A stretch of DNA of 12,826 bases from an uncultured Ruminococcus sp. (GTDB lineage: Bacteria; Bacillota; Clostridia; Oscillospirales; Acutalibacteraceae), in the NCBI GenBank assembly GCA_902773265.1, contig CACYDZ010000194.1, positions 1-12,826 on the forward strand, in the 5' to 3' direction. The number at the start of each line of letters is the position of its first letter. Position 1 is the stretch's first letter. The notes under the pieces were generated by a model, which was not told where the DNA came from, ran no database searches, and saw only the letters and a list, made by a program, of their open reading frames with translations. Shown here in pieces: positions 5,685-12,826 of this stretch. The position numbers and the translations under genes are program-made.

Positions 5685-7391
5685 ATGAATTTTAAAGAGG
5701 CATTTGCATTTTGGAAAAATACTTCCTTTTTTGACACAGCCACAAGAAATGAACTGAATACACTCATTCCCGAAAAGGATACCAAAGAGATTGAAGACCG
5801 CTTTTACCGTGACCTTGCGTTCGGCACAGGCGGTCTTAGGGGCGTTATGGGTGCAGGAACAAACCGTATGAACAAATACACCGTCGGCAGGGCAACAAAA
5901 GGTCTCGGACTGTATCTTATAGATACCTATGGCGAAAAGCTCTGTAAAGAGCGTGGTGTCGCTATCGGCTATGATACCCGTAACAACAGCAGATTTCTGG
6001 CAGAAATCTCCGCCGATGTCCTCAGCGGTATGGGTATCCGTGTGTATCTTCATCTCAACGCAAGACCCACTCCTCAGCTGAGTTATTCTGTCAGGTTCTG
6101 GAACACGCTGGCAGGTATCGTGATTACCGCCTCCCATAATCCCAAAGAATATAACGGTTATAAAGTCTATGACGAATTTGGCTGTCAGATTGTGCCGTAT
6201 CAGGCTGAAAAGATTATTGCCTTTGTCAACAGCGTGACGGATTATACCACCGTTGATTTTTCGGGCAATCCCGACCTCATCACCACAGCGGATATTACCG
6301 ATGATTTTGTCGGTGCGGTACTGAAACAGTCACGGCTGAATGACCTTTCGGTAAAAGAAGCTCTTAAAATTGTCTATACCCCTTTACACGGTACAGGCAA
6401 TATTCCCGTCCGGAAAATCCTTTCTCTGGACGGATTTGAAAATGTCAGTTTAGTAGCAGAACAGACAACTGCGGACGGCAATTTTCCGACAGTAGTTTCC
6501 CCGAACCCCGAAGACCGCAGAGCGTTGGAAATGGGGATTGCACAAGCAGTCAGAGAAAATGCCGATATCGTTCTCGGCACTGACCCCGACTGCGACCGTG
6601 TAGGCGTTGCGGTAAAAATCGGTGAGGGCGAATACAAACTCCTTACGGGCAATCAGATTGGTGCTTTGCTGATGGATTTTGTCATCAGACATACGGATTT
6701 GACACAACTCAGAAATCCTGCTGTCATCAAGACAGTCGTTACCTCCGAACTTGGTGCGGATATCGCCGTAAAACAGGGAATTTCGGTATTTTCCACGCTG
6801 ACAGGCTTCAAATTCATCGGCGAGAAAATCACACAGTTTGAACAGGCGAAAATCAACGGCGATACTTTACGGGATTATGATTTTCTCTTTGGTTATGAAG
6901 AGTCCTACGGCTATCTTGCCGGTACACATTCCCGAGATAAAGATGCTGTGGTATCGGCTATGCTGATTTGCGAAATGACCGCAGAAGCCAAAGCCGAAAA
7001 CAAAACTTTATTGGATAAAATCAACGAAATTTATGCGGAATTTGGTTTTTATCATGATGCACTGGATTCCTTTACGCTCAAAGGAAAAGACGGTCTGGAA
7101 AAAATCAGTGCCATGATGAAAAATTTAAGAAAGAACGGCTCTCCGTTTGACAATACAGAAACCGTCATTGATTACAGTAAACCCGTAAAAGCGGAAAACG
7201 GTTTCGGAGAACTGCCTGTATCTGATGTGCTGAAATATGTACTGACAGACGGTTCATGGATTGCGGTTCGTCCGTCAGGCACAGAACCGAAAATCAAGAT
7301 TTATTACAGTATTAAGGGTAAGGATAAAGTATCTGCCGAAAGGTATTTTGACAGCATACAGAAGACAATAATGGATTGTCTTGGCCTTTGA
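5685..7391 (+). CDS. pgcA: Phosphoglucomutase/phosphomannomutase (alpha-D-phosphohexomutase)
   Basis: A 568-residue protein of usual length for the Firmicutes PgcA-type mutase. It interconverts hexose 6- and 1-phosphates through a phosphoserine. The four family signatures are present in order: the active-site serine S150 in TASHNP, the metal-binding loop DPDCDR (300-305), the sugar-specificity loop GYEESYGYL (403-411) and the phosphate-binding RPSGTEP (529-535). The N-terminal FGTGGLRG and GAGTNRMN segments are also typical. The start is ATG 5685, with GGGAGAAGG (5671-5679) at good distance; an upstream in-frame extension overlaps ugd and has no site of its own. In this operon it can feed both branches: Glc-1-P for UDP-glucose, and Man-1-P for the guanylyltransferase that follows. 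Sequence alone does not settle glucose against mannose preference. The stop codon overlaps the next gene's ribosome binding site. Confidence 0.93.
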   Translation: MNFKEAFAFWKNTSFFDTATRNELNTLIPEKDTKEIEDRFYRDLAFGTGGLRGVMGAGTNRMNKYTVGRATKGLGLYLIDTYGEKLCKERGVAIGYDTRNNSRFLAEISADVLSGMGIRVYLHLNARPTPQLSYSVRFWNTLAGIVITASHNPKEYNGYKVYDEFGCQIVPYQAEKIIAFVNSVTDYTTVDFSGNPDLITTADITDDFVGAVLKQSRLNDLSVKEALKIVYTPLHGTGNIPVRKILSLDGFENVSLVAEQTTADGNFPTVVSPNPEDRRALEMGIAQAVRENADIVLGTDPDCDRVGVAVKIGEGEYKLLTGNQIGALLMDFVIRHTDLTQLRNPAVIKTVVTSELGADIAVKQGISVFSTLTGFKFIGEKITQFEQAKINGDTLRDYDFLFGYEESYGYLAGTHSRDKDAVVSAMLICEMTAEAKAENKTLLDKINEIYAEFGFYHDALDSFTLKGKDGLEKISAMMKNLRKNGSPFDNTETVIDYSKPVKAENGFGELPVSDVLKYVLTDGSWIAVRPSGTEPKIKIYYSIKGKDKVSAERYFDSIQKTIMDCLGL

Positions 7392-7403
7392 GGAGGACAT
7401 AGA

Positions 7404-8480
7404 ATGAAAAAATACGGCGTGATTATGGCCGGAGGCGGAGGAAGTCGTTTCTGGCCTCTTTCCCGACAGAAAACCCCAAAACAACTGCTCAATCTTTCGG
7501 GAAAGGAACTGATGGTCAATGAAGCAATAGACCGTCTTTCCTATACGGCAGATAATAAAGATATTTTCATCGTCACCAACTGTACTCAGGCACAGTCCAT
7601 GCGACAGGCAACGGACGGCAGAATCCTGCCCGACCATATTCTTGCCGAACCCTCTGCAAGAAATACCTCTGCCTGTATCGGCTATGCCGCAATGGAAATT
7701 CTCAGAAAATACGGTGACGGTATCATGATAATCACTCCGTCTGACGCTTATATCCGTGATACGGCAGGCTTTACAAGAGTGCTGGCGGCGGCAGTCAGAA
7801 CCGCTGAAGAACACGATAAACTTGTCACAGTGGGTATCACCCCGACTTTTCCCGCAACAGGCTACGGTTATATCCGTTTTAATGCAGATACCGAAAGTGA
7901 AGCCAAAACCGTTACCGAATTTAAGGAAAAACCTGACGAACAGACCGCCAAAGATTATCTTGCCAGCGGTAATTATGTCTGGAACAGCGGTATGTTCATC
8001 TGGAAAGCAAGCGTCATTCTGAAAAAGTTTGAAGAACTTATTCCCGACATCTATGCGGACTTATGCAAAATCGGTGACGCTATGAATACGGCTGATGAAA
8101 ACCGTGTCATCAATGAAGTCTATCCGCAAATCCGAAAGATTTCTGTGGACTATGCGGTTATGGAACCATCTGCCGACAAAGGTGATGTATGTACCGTTAT
8201 GGGAGATTTCGGCTGGAATGATGTCGGTAGCTGGGATATGATGAATGTCTTTCATCAAGAGGACGGCAACGGTAATATTCTGATTGGCGATACGCTTGCC
8301 CTCAATACACGGAATACCACTATCCTTTCCACTACCCGGACAGTAACGGCAGTTGATGTGGAAGGACTTGTCATTGTGGAAACCCCTGATGCCGTTATGG
8401 TCTGTTGTAAAGACAAGGCACAGAATGTCAGAAAAATTGTTGATGAACTGAAAGTAAAATCGAGAACAGAATTACTGTAA
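7404..8480 (+). CDS. manC: Mannose-1-phosphate guanylyltransferase (short form)
   Basis: A 358-residue cytoplasmic nucleotidyltransferase converting Man-1-P and GTP to GDP-mannose. All expected motifs are intact: the nucleotide-binding loop GGGGSRFWPLSR (10-21) with PKQ (25-27), the metal Asp in TPSDAY (D114), FKEKP (173-177), WNSGMF (193-198) and the second metal Asp in WNDVGSW (D273). The length is that of the stand-alone enzyme without the type II phosphomannose isomerase cupin. The start is ATG 7404 behind AGGAGG (7391-7396), 7 nt upstream, overlapping the stop codon of the mutase. It is immediately followed by a paralogous but degenerate nucleotidyltransferase domain in the next gene, so this copy is the likely GDP-mannose producer of the operon. 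Confidence 0.94.
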   Translation: MKKYGVIMAGGGGSRFWPLSRQKTPKQLLNLSGKELMVNEAIDRLSYTADNKDIFIVTNCTQAQSMRQATDGRILPDHILAEPSARNTSACIGYAAMEILRKYGDGIMIITPSDAYIRDTAGFTRVLAAAVRTAEEHDKLVTVGITPTFPATGYGYIRFNADTESEAKTVTEFKEKPDEQTAKDYLASGNYVWNSGMFIWKASVILKKFEELIPDIYADLCKIGDAMNTADENRVINEVYPQIRKISVDYAVMEPSADKGDVCTVMGDFGWNDVGSWDMMNVFHQEDGNGNILIGDTLALNTRNTTILSTTRTVTAVDVEGLVIVETPDAVMVCCKDKAQNVRKIVDELKVKSRTELL

Positions 8481-8495
8481 TTTGGAGAAAAAATT

Positions 8496-10847
8496 ATGAA
8501 GTGTCTGATATTAGCCGGCGGAAGAGGTGAACGCTTGTGGCCACTTTCCCGAAAAAACTATCCCAAACAGTTCATCGAAATACAAAAAAATCATTCGGTA
8601 TTTCAGGAAACTGTGGCAAGAAATATCCCCTATTGCGATGAATTTATTATCCTCACCAATTATGAATACCGCTATATTATTGCCAATCAGATGAAAGCCT
8701 TTCAGGGCATAGCATACCGTTGTATCTATGAGGAACAGCCCAACAATACCACTGCCGCCATTATGCTTGCGTGTCTGAGTTTACAGCTGTCGGAATATGT
8801 GTTTGTCGTTGCCGCCGACCACCTGATTGATACCGCAAGCCAGACAACTGCCAATGGGTTCGGCTATCAGGATTCCATTCTGAAAGCCAAAGAATATGCC
8901 TGCAACAACAGTATCGTTCTCTTCGGCATCGCCTGTGAAGAACCTGACAGTAAATATGGTTACATCACCATCAATCCCGACACTTCGTCTGTCAGTCAGT
9001 TTGTCGAAAAACCTGAAAGAAAGGAAAAATTACTCCTTAAACAATCTCCTCACCTCTATCAAAATCTGGGTCTGCTCCTGTTTCAGAACGGTATCTTTCA
9101 GAAAGAATTCCGTCAACTTCAGCCCGAAATCTCTATCCAGTGTCAGACTGCCTACCAAAAACGGGAAAAACTCGGCAGTCATACCTACTACCCCTACACC
9201 GTACAAAGAATGATTACTCCTGTGGCTGTTGAAAAATCCATACTGGAACATTCGGATAACCTGAAACTTGTCCCGACAGATTATTTCTGGCAGAATATCG
9301 GCAGTCTTGAGGATATCACCAAAACAGACTGTGAGTCCTTTGGTATCAGCGTAAAAAACAACTGTTGCCATTCTATGATTATCAATCAATCCATGCGGAA
9401 AGCCGTTGTTCTGAACGATTTGGACAATGTTCTTGTTGTCAACACCGATGACGCTGTATATGTAGGTCGCTACGGTAAATCGGGCGATTTGAAATACATT
9501 ATCCACGATAATCCCCAACTGGAATATTTTTCCGAAAAGGGTACGGTCTTTTACCGTTCGTGGGGATATTACGAACAACTCATTGAAGAAAAAAATTACC
9601 GCATACGCCGTGTATATCTCTTTCCGGGAAAGACCATCTACGAACATAAACACGAACACCGCAGTGAAAACTGGACTGTCGTTCACGGCACGGCACGGAT
9701 ATCCCTTGACGGTATCAGCAATATATACCGTGTCAAGGATAATATAGATATCCCTATGGGGATAAACCATCAGATTTCCAATATATGTGATGATGTGGTC
9801 ATTTTTGTGGAAACCGCTGTGGGAGAAATCCTGCACGGTGATGATATGGTTTCCATACCCGTAAATGATATCAGTGAAACACAGCTCGGCTATCATTATG
9901 AACCCTTTATCCGACTTTCTCCCGTATTCAAGGATTATCTCTGGGGCGGAACAAAACTGCGGGATATCTATCACAAGTCCTGCGACTATGACACTATCGC
10001 CGAAAGCTGGGAATTGTCTGCTCATGAATCAGGTCAGAGTATCGTGGCAAGCGGAAAACATAAAGGACAGACTTTCGGCGACTATCTGACAACTGTCGGC
10101 AAAGATGTACTGGGCTGGAAATGCAGTCCGTTACAGTCATTCCCTCTGCTGATAAAGTTCATCGACGCTAAGGAAAATCTCTCCGTACAGGTTCACCCCG
10201 ATGATGATTACGCTCTCAGATACGAAAATCAGTACGGCAAAAATGAAATGTGGTATATCATTGACACTGAACCCGATGCAGGAATTTATGTCGGTTTCAA
10301 TAAAGCTGTCAGTCGTGAGGAAGTACAGCAGAGAGTTCAGGACAATACCATCATGGAAGTACTGAACTTCTATCCCACAAAACCCGGCGATGTCTTTTTC
10401 ATTCCTGCCGGAACGGTTCATGCTGTCGGCAAGGGCAATCTCCTGTGCGAAATCCAGCAAAGCAGTAACTGTACCTACCGGCTTTACGACTATGACAGAA
10501 AAGATAAATTCGGCAACCGCCGTGAACTCCATATTCAGAATGCACTCAATGTCATGCACTTTGAAAAATATATCCCCCCTCACTTCGACAACCCGACCAA
10601 CCGTGACGGTAAAATGCTTGTCAGGTGTAAGTATTTTGAATCTGTCTTATATGAGGTTACTGACCAAATCAGCGTAAGTCTTAATGACGACCGCTTCTAT
10701 TCGGCAGTTGCCGTAAAAGGAACAGGCAGACTACAAATCGGTTATTTTTCTATGGAAATCAGAGCAGGCGACAGTATATTTATTCCCGCTCAACACAGTA
10801 ATCTGATTATCTCCGGAAATATCCATGTCATTATATCATCAGTTTAA
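8496..10847 (+). CDS. Three-part fusion: guanylyltransferase-like domain, type II cupin, ManA-type mannose-6-phosphate isomerase
   Basis: A single 783-residue frame; ATG 8496 follows TGGAGA (8483-8488). Residues 1-330 are ManC-like: GGRGERLWPLSR (8-19), AADH (106-109) and FVEKP (169-173) are kept. But WNSGMF has become QNLGLL (189-194), and the DVGSW aspartate is replaced in QNIGSL (N267), so transferase activity is doubtful. Residues 345-450 match the cupin at the end of type II isomerase/guanylyltransferases: HKHEHRSENW (384-393), H425 in IPMGINH, and GDD near the end. Residues 455-783 are a ManA-type isomerase with zinc ligands Q565 and H567 (QVHPDD), E584 (NEMW) and H642 (PAGTVHAVGKG), plus R662 in TYRLYDYD. 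The ManA part should convert Fru-6-P and Man-6-P, feeding the two genes upstream. The cupin may be a second isomerase centre or structural. No internal stop or frameshift separates the parts. Confidence 0.88.
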   Translation: MKCLILAGGRGERLWPLSRKNYPKQFIEIQKNHSVFQETVARNIPYCDEFIILTNYEYRYIIANQMKAFQGIAYRCIYEEQPNNTTAAIMLACLSLQLSEYVFVVAADHLIDTASQTTANGFGYQDSILKAKEYACNNSIVLFGIACEEPDSKYGYITINPDTSSVSQFVEKPERKEKLLLKQSPHLYQNLGLLLFQNGIFQKEFRQLQPEISIQCQTAYQKREKLGSHTYYPYTVQRMITPVAVEKSILEHSDNLKLVPTDYFWQNIGSLEDITKTDCESFGISVKNNCCHSMIINQSMRKAVVLNDLDNVLVVNTDDAVYVGRYGKSGDLKYIIHDNPQLEYFSEKGTVFYRSWGYYEQLIEEKNYRIRRVYLFPGKTIYEHKHEHRSENWTVVHGTARISLDGISNIYRVKDNIDIPMGINHQISNICDDVVIFVETAVGEILHGDDMVSIPVNDISETQLGYHYEPFIRLSPVFKDYLWGGTKLRDIYHKSCDYDTIAESWELSAHESGQSIVASGKHKGQTFGDYLTTVGKDVLGWKCSPLQSFPLLIKFIDAKENLSVQVHPDDDYALRYENQYGKNEMWYIIDTEPDAGIYVGFNKAVSREEVQQRVQDNTIMEVLNFYPTKPGDVFFIPAGTVHAVGKGNLLCEIQQSSNCTYRLYDYDRKDKFGNRRELHIQNALNVMHFEKYIPPHFDNPTNRDGKMLVRCKYFESVLYEVTDQISVSLNDDRFYSAVAVKGTGRLQIGYFSMEIRAGDSIFIPAQHSNLIISGNIHVIISSV

Positions 10848-10857
10848 GGAGAATAGT

Positions 10858-11622
10858 ATGTCACGAATGAAGTTTATGAACACGGAAATTGATAATCTGA
10901 CGATGGTCGAAACTTTACAGGAAATCGAAAGGATTATTGCAGAAAATAAGTGTGCCTATGTGGTCACACCAAATGTTGACCACATTGTTCAGCTGGAAAC
11001 CAATGCGGAATTACAGGCTGTCTATGAAAATGCCTCGCTGATACTCACCGACGGAAAACCTCTGCTATGGATTGCCAAATGGTATAAAACACCCATAAAA
11101 GAAAAAATTTCAGGTTCGGATTTATTTCCGCTGTTATGCCGACTGTCTGCCAAAAGAGGATACAAGATGTATTTTCTGGGTGCGGCTGAGGGCGTTGCTG
11201 CTAAGGCAGCCGAAAATCTGTCGCAGAAATATAAGGGGTTACAGGTTGTCGGCACTTATTCTCCTCCGTTCGGGTTCGAAAAAGACCCCGCTGAACTCGA
11301 TAACATCAGACATCTTCTCCATGAAGCAAAACCTGACATCTTGATTGTCGGTCTGGGCTGTCCCAAACAGGAAAAATTCATGTATCATCACTGTAAAGAA
11401 CTGGGTGTTCCCATTTCGTTCGGACTTGGGGCAAGTCTGGACTTTGAGGCAGGCAACATCAAAAGAGCTCCCAAATGGATGGCTAGTCACGGTCTGGAAT
11501 GGCTGTTCAGAATTACTCAGGACCCCAAAAGAATGGCGAAACGATATTTTGTCAATGACAGAAAAATTTTCTCTCTGGCAGTGAAATACAGAAAGGCTGA
11601 CAAGACGAATGAAGAAAATTGA
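10858..11622 (+). CDS. WecG/TagA/CpsF family glycosyltransferase (GT26)
   Basis: A 254-residue protein of normal GT26 length. These enzymes transfer a sugar such as ManNAc, ManNAcA or glucose from a UDP donor to a lipid-linked acceptor at the inner membrane face. Conserved segments are TPNVDH (37-42, with the family's conserved Asp D41), LTDGKP (63-68), the GCPKQEKF block (167-174) and WLFRITQDPKRM followed by a basic C-terminal tail thought to bring the enzyme to the membrane. The start is ATG 10858, 4 nt after AAGGAGAA (10846-10853), which overlaps the stop codon of the fusion gene. An in-frame extension to 10825 lies inside that gene and is less likely. Donor and acceptor cannot be told from sequence. 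GT26 includes enzymes of teichoic-acid linkage, enterobacterial common antigen and, as I recall, xanthan (GumM) assembly. Confidence 0.9.
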   Translation: MSRMKFMNTEIDNLTMVETLQEIERIIAENKCAYVVTPNVDHIVQLETNAELQAVYENASLILTDGKPLLWIAKWYKTPIKEKISGSDLFPLLCRLSAKRGYKMYFLGAAEGVAAKAAENLSQKYKGLQVVGTYSPPFGFEKDPAELDNIRHLLHEAKPDILIVGLGCPKQEKFMYHHCKELGVPISFGLGASLDFEAGNIKRAPKWMASHGLEWLFRITQDPKRMAKRYFVNDRKIFSLAVKYRKADKTNEEN

Positions 11623-12727
11623 AACTATCACCATTCACCGTAACTGTAATTACGGTTCTGTCCTCCAGAGTTACGCCACAGAAAAAACTTTTGAAGAATT
11701 AGGCTTTGAATGTGAAACTATCGACTTTATCAGAGAACTGGATACCCGCAGCGGTGCTTTGAAGCGTCTTAAAGGGAAAAGCAGAAAACTGGAAAAAAAT
11801 CCTCTGCTTCTGCTGGCGGCAAAAGCCGTCATGAATATTTCCTATGCGAAAAAAGACAAGGTGTTCAATAAGTTCCTGAAAGAATATGTCCGCCTCACCC
11901 CTGCCCCTTTCTACAACAATGATGAACTTCGGAAAAATCCTCCGTCTGCCGATGCCTACTGTACGGGCAGTGACCAGATTTGGAACAGCCATTGGAATGA
12001 GGGCATAGAAAAAGCCTATTATCTGGATTTTGTCCCTGAGGGGTCGTTCTGTTTTTCATATGCCTCCAGTATCGGACAGGAAATCTCTGATGAAGAAAAA
12101 ACTGCTGTTGCTCAGTTACTGCAAAAATATCAGTACATCTCTGTCAGAGAAGGACAGAGTGTCCGCACACTTGCCGATGCAGGTATACCGAATGTTGTAC
12201 AGGTTCTTGACCCCACACTCTATAAAAACAGAATGTTCTGGGAAAAACTTGCCTCCGACAAGTATTCCCATAGAAAATATGTCGTTACCTATAACCTCCA
12301 TCATGATAAGAAACTGGACGCTTTCGCCCGTGAACTTGCTCAAAGCAAAGGTCTGGAACTGCTGAATATCTCCTATAACTGGCACGATGTTATCCGACAC
12401 GGTAAACTTGTATGGTGTCCGACAGTAGAAGAATATCTCGGACTTATCAGGGACGCACAGTATGTTGTTGCCGATTCCTTCCATGCTACCGCCTTTTCTC
12501 TCCAGTTTGAAAAACAATTCCTTTCTTTCTATCCCGAAAAGGCAAGTATGCGTATAAGAGATATTCTCCATAAACTCAACCTTGATGAGCGTGGTACGGA
12601 CGGTGAACCCTCTCTCTCAACTATCGACAAACCTATTGATTACCAAAAAGTAAATTCTCTTCTTGCACAATACCGATTGCAGGATAAAAAGTTTCTGGAC
12701 AGAATTGCACAGACAATTCGCAAATGA
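11609..12727 (+). CDS. Polysaccharide pyruvyl transferase family protein
   Basis: A 372-residue protein of the CsaB/GumL-like pyruvyl transferase family (PF04230), which moves a pyruvyl group from phosphoenolpyruvate to a sugar as a ketal. Family marks are NCNYGSVLQSYA (12-23), TGSDQIWN (119-126), SYASSIG, the ISVRE strand, LDPTLY, and the DSFHA block (289-293), whose histidine is conserved in the family. The ATG lies 14 bp inside the upstream glycosyltransferase gene, which implies coupled translation; AAAGG (11592-11596) is a weak, distant ribosome binding site. Next to Ugd and GDP-mannose enzymes it suggests an acidic, pyruvylated polymer. Some family members may have other roles, so the pyruvyl activity is inferred. 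It is the last gene before the terminator. Confidence 0.88.
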   Translation: MKKIETITIHRNCNYGSVLQSYATEKTFEELGFECETIDFIRELDTRSGALKRLKGKSRKLEKNPLLLLAAKAVMNISYAKKDKVFNKFLKEYVRLTPAPFYNNDELRKNPPSADAYCTGSDQIWNSHWNEGIEKAYYLDFVPEGSFCFSYASSIGQEISDEEKTAVAQLLQKYQYISVREGQSVRTLADAGIPNVVQVLDPTLYKNRMFWEKLASDKYSHRKYVVTYNLHHDKKLDAFARELAQSKGLELLNISYNWHDVIRHGKLVWCPTVEEYLGLIRDAQYVVADSFHATAFSLQFEKQFLSFYPEKASMRIRDILHKLNLDERGTDGEPSLSTIDKPIDYQKVNSLLAQYRLQDKKFLDRIAQTIRK

Positions 12728-12755
12728 TAAAACAGCTTACAGCGGTGACACTTAA

Positions 12756-12826
12756 AAGTTTCGGTCAAGCCTTTTCAAAGGCTTGTGGGGTTCAGGGGCA
12801 ACGCCCCTGATGGGATTTTTAAGGGC
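12756..12826 (+). repeat. Double-hairpin intergenic tail, probably a dispersed repeat
   Basis: After the last stop codon comes AAGTTTCGGTCAAGCC..., a 9-bp inverted repeat CAAGCCTTT/AAAGGCTTG (12766-12774, 12777-12785), then a second hairpin (12792-12810) and TGGGATTTTTAAGGGC at the edge. I recall tails of this composition in many copies between Ruminococcaceae genes. Only one copy lies in the window, so the dispersed nature is prior knowledge and not shown here. Confidence 0.5.
12792..12819 (+). terminator. Intrinsic terminator of the sugar-nucleotide operon
   Basis: TCAGGGGC (12792-12799) pairs perfectly with GCCCCTGA (12803-12810) across a 3-nt AAC loop. TGGGATTTTT follows. The stem is strong and GC-rich; the T-run is short and starts 5 nt after the stem. 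The hairpin is 65 bp after the last stop codon and behind another hairpin (12766-12785). Confidence 0.65.

Noticed and set aside
9030..10025. Minus-strand open frame of 331 residues
   Set aside because: It is antisense to the fusion gene, whose motifs are clear on the plus strand; no start signal or recognisable domain.
1..12826. CRISPR arrays, tRNA or rRNA genes, insertion sequences
   Set aside because: No regularly spaced repeats, no tRNA or rRNA-like sequence and no transposase frame were found on reading both strands.

Overview
The window looks like a chromosomal segment of a gut or rumen Clostridia species, most likely Ruminococcus or a close Oscillospiraceae relative. The evidence is indirect: a fibro-slime-domain secreted protein, strong AGGAGG-type ribosome binding sites, moderately AT-rich codon use, and a double-hairpin tail at the right edge of a kind I remember as abundant between genes in Ruminococcaceae. 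No rRNA, tRNA or CRISPR array is visible.

Layout. Positions 1-2535 (minus) encode the first 845 residues of a large secreted protein with a signal peptide, tandem beta-rich modules and a fibro-slime region; its C-terminus lies outside the window. Positions 2536-3002 hold its leader of about 290 nt. The leader has a near-consensus promoter (TTGAAA-17-TATAAT), a bulged stem, and a hairpin plus U-run that overlaps a competing hairpin, so it looks like a transcription attenuator or a short RNA. Positions 3003-3821 (minus) encode a lone Lin1244/Lin1753-like (DUF4373) protein of the type found in phage and integrative-element replication modules. Positions 3822-4417 are a non-coding divergent region with imperfect direct repeats, a terminator-like hairpin ahead of the DUF4373 gene, and promoters for the rightward operon.

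Positions 4418-12727 (plus) form one tight operon of six genes, with gaps of 10-16 bp and one 14-bp overlap. It starts from a perfect TTGACA-17-TATAAT promoter and ends at a hairpin terminator. In order the genes are UDP-glucose 6-dehydrogenase, phosphoglucomutase/phosphomannomutase, mannose-1-phosphate guanylyltransferase, a 783-residue fusion (guanylyltransferase-like + type II cupin + ManA-type phosphomannose isomerase), a GT26 (WecG/TagA/CpsF) glycosyltransferase and a polysaccharide pyruvyl transferase family protein.

Together the operon supplies UDP-glucuronate (from UDP-glucose; GalU is not in the window) and takes fructose-6-P through Man-6-P and Man-1-P to GDP-mannose. It adds one glycosyl transfer step and one probable pyruvylation step. 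This fits an acidic, possibly pyruvylated, mannose- and glucuronate-containing surface polymer. No flippase, polymerase or initiating phosphoglycosyl transferase is present, so the rest of the pathway must lie elsewhere. The most unusual protein is the triple fusion, whose nucleotidyltransferase domain has lost motif residues that its intact neighbour retains.
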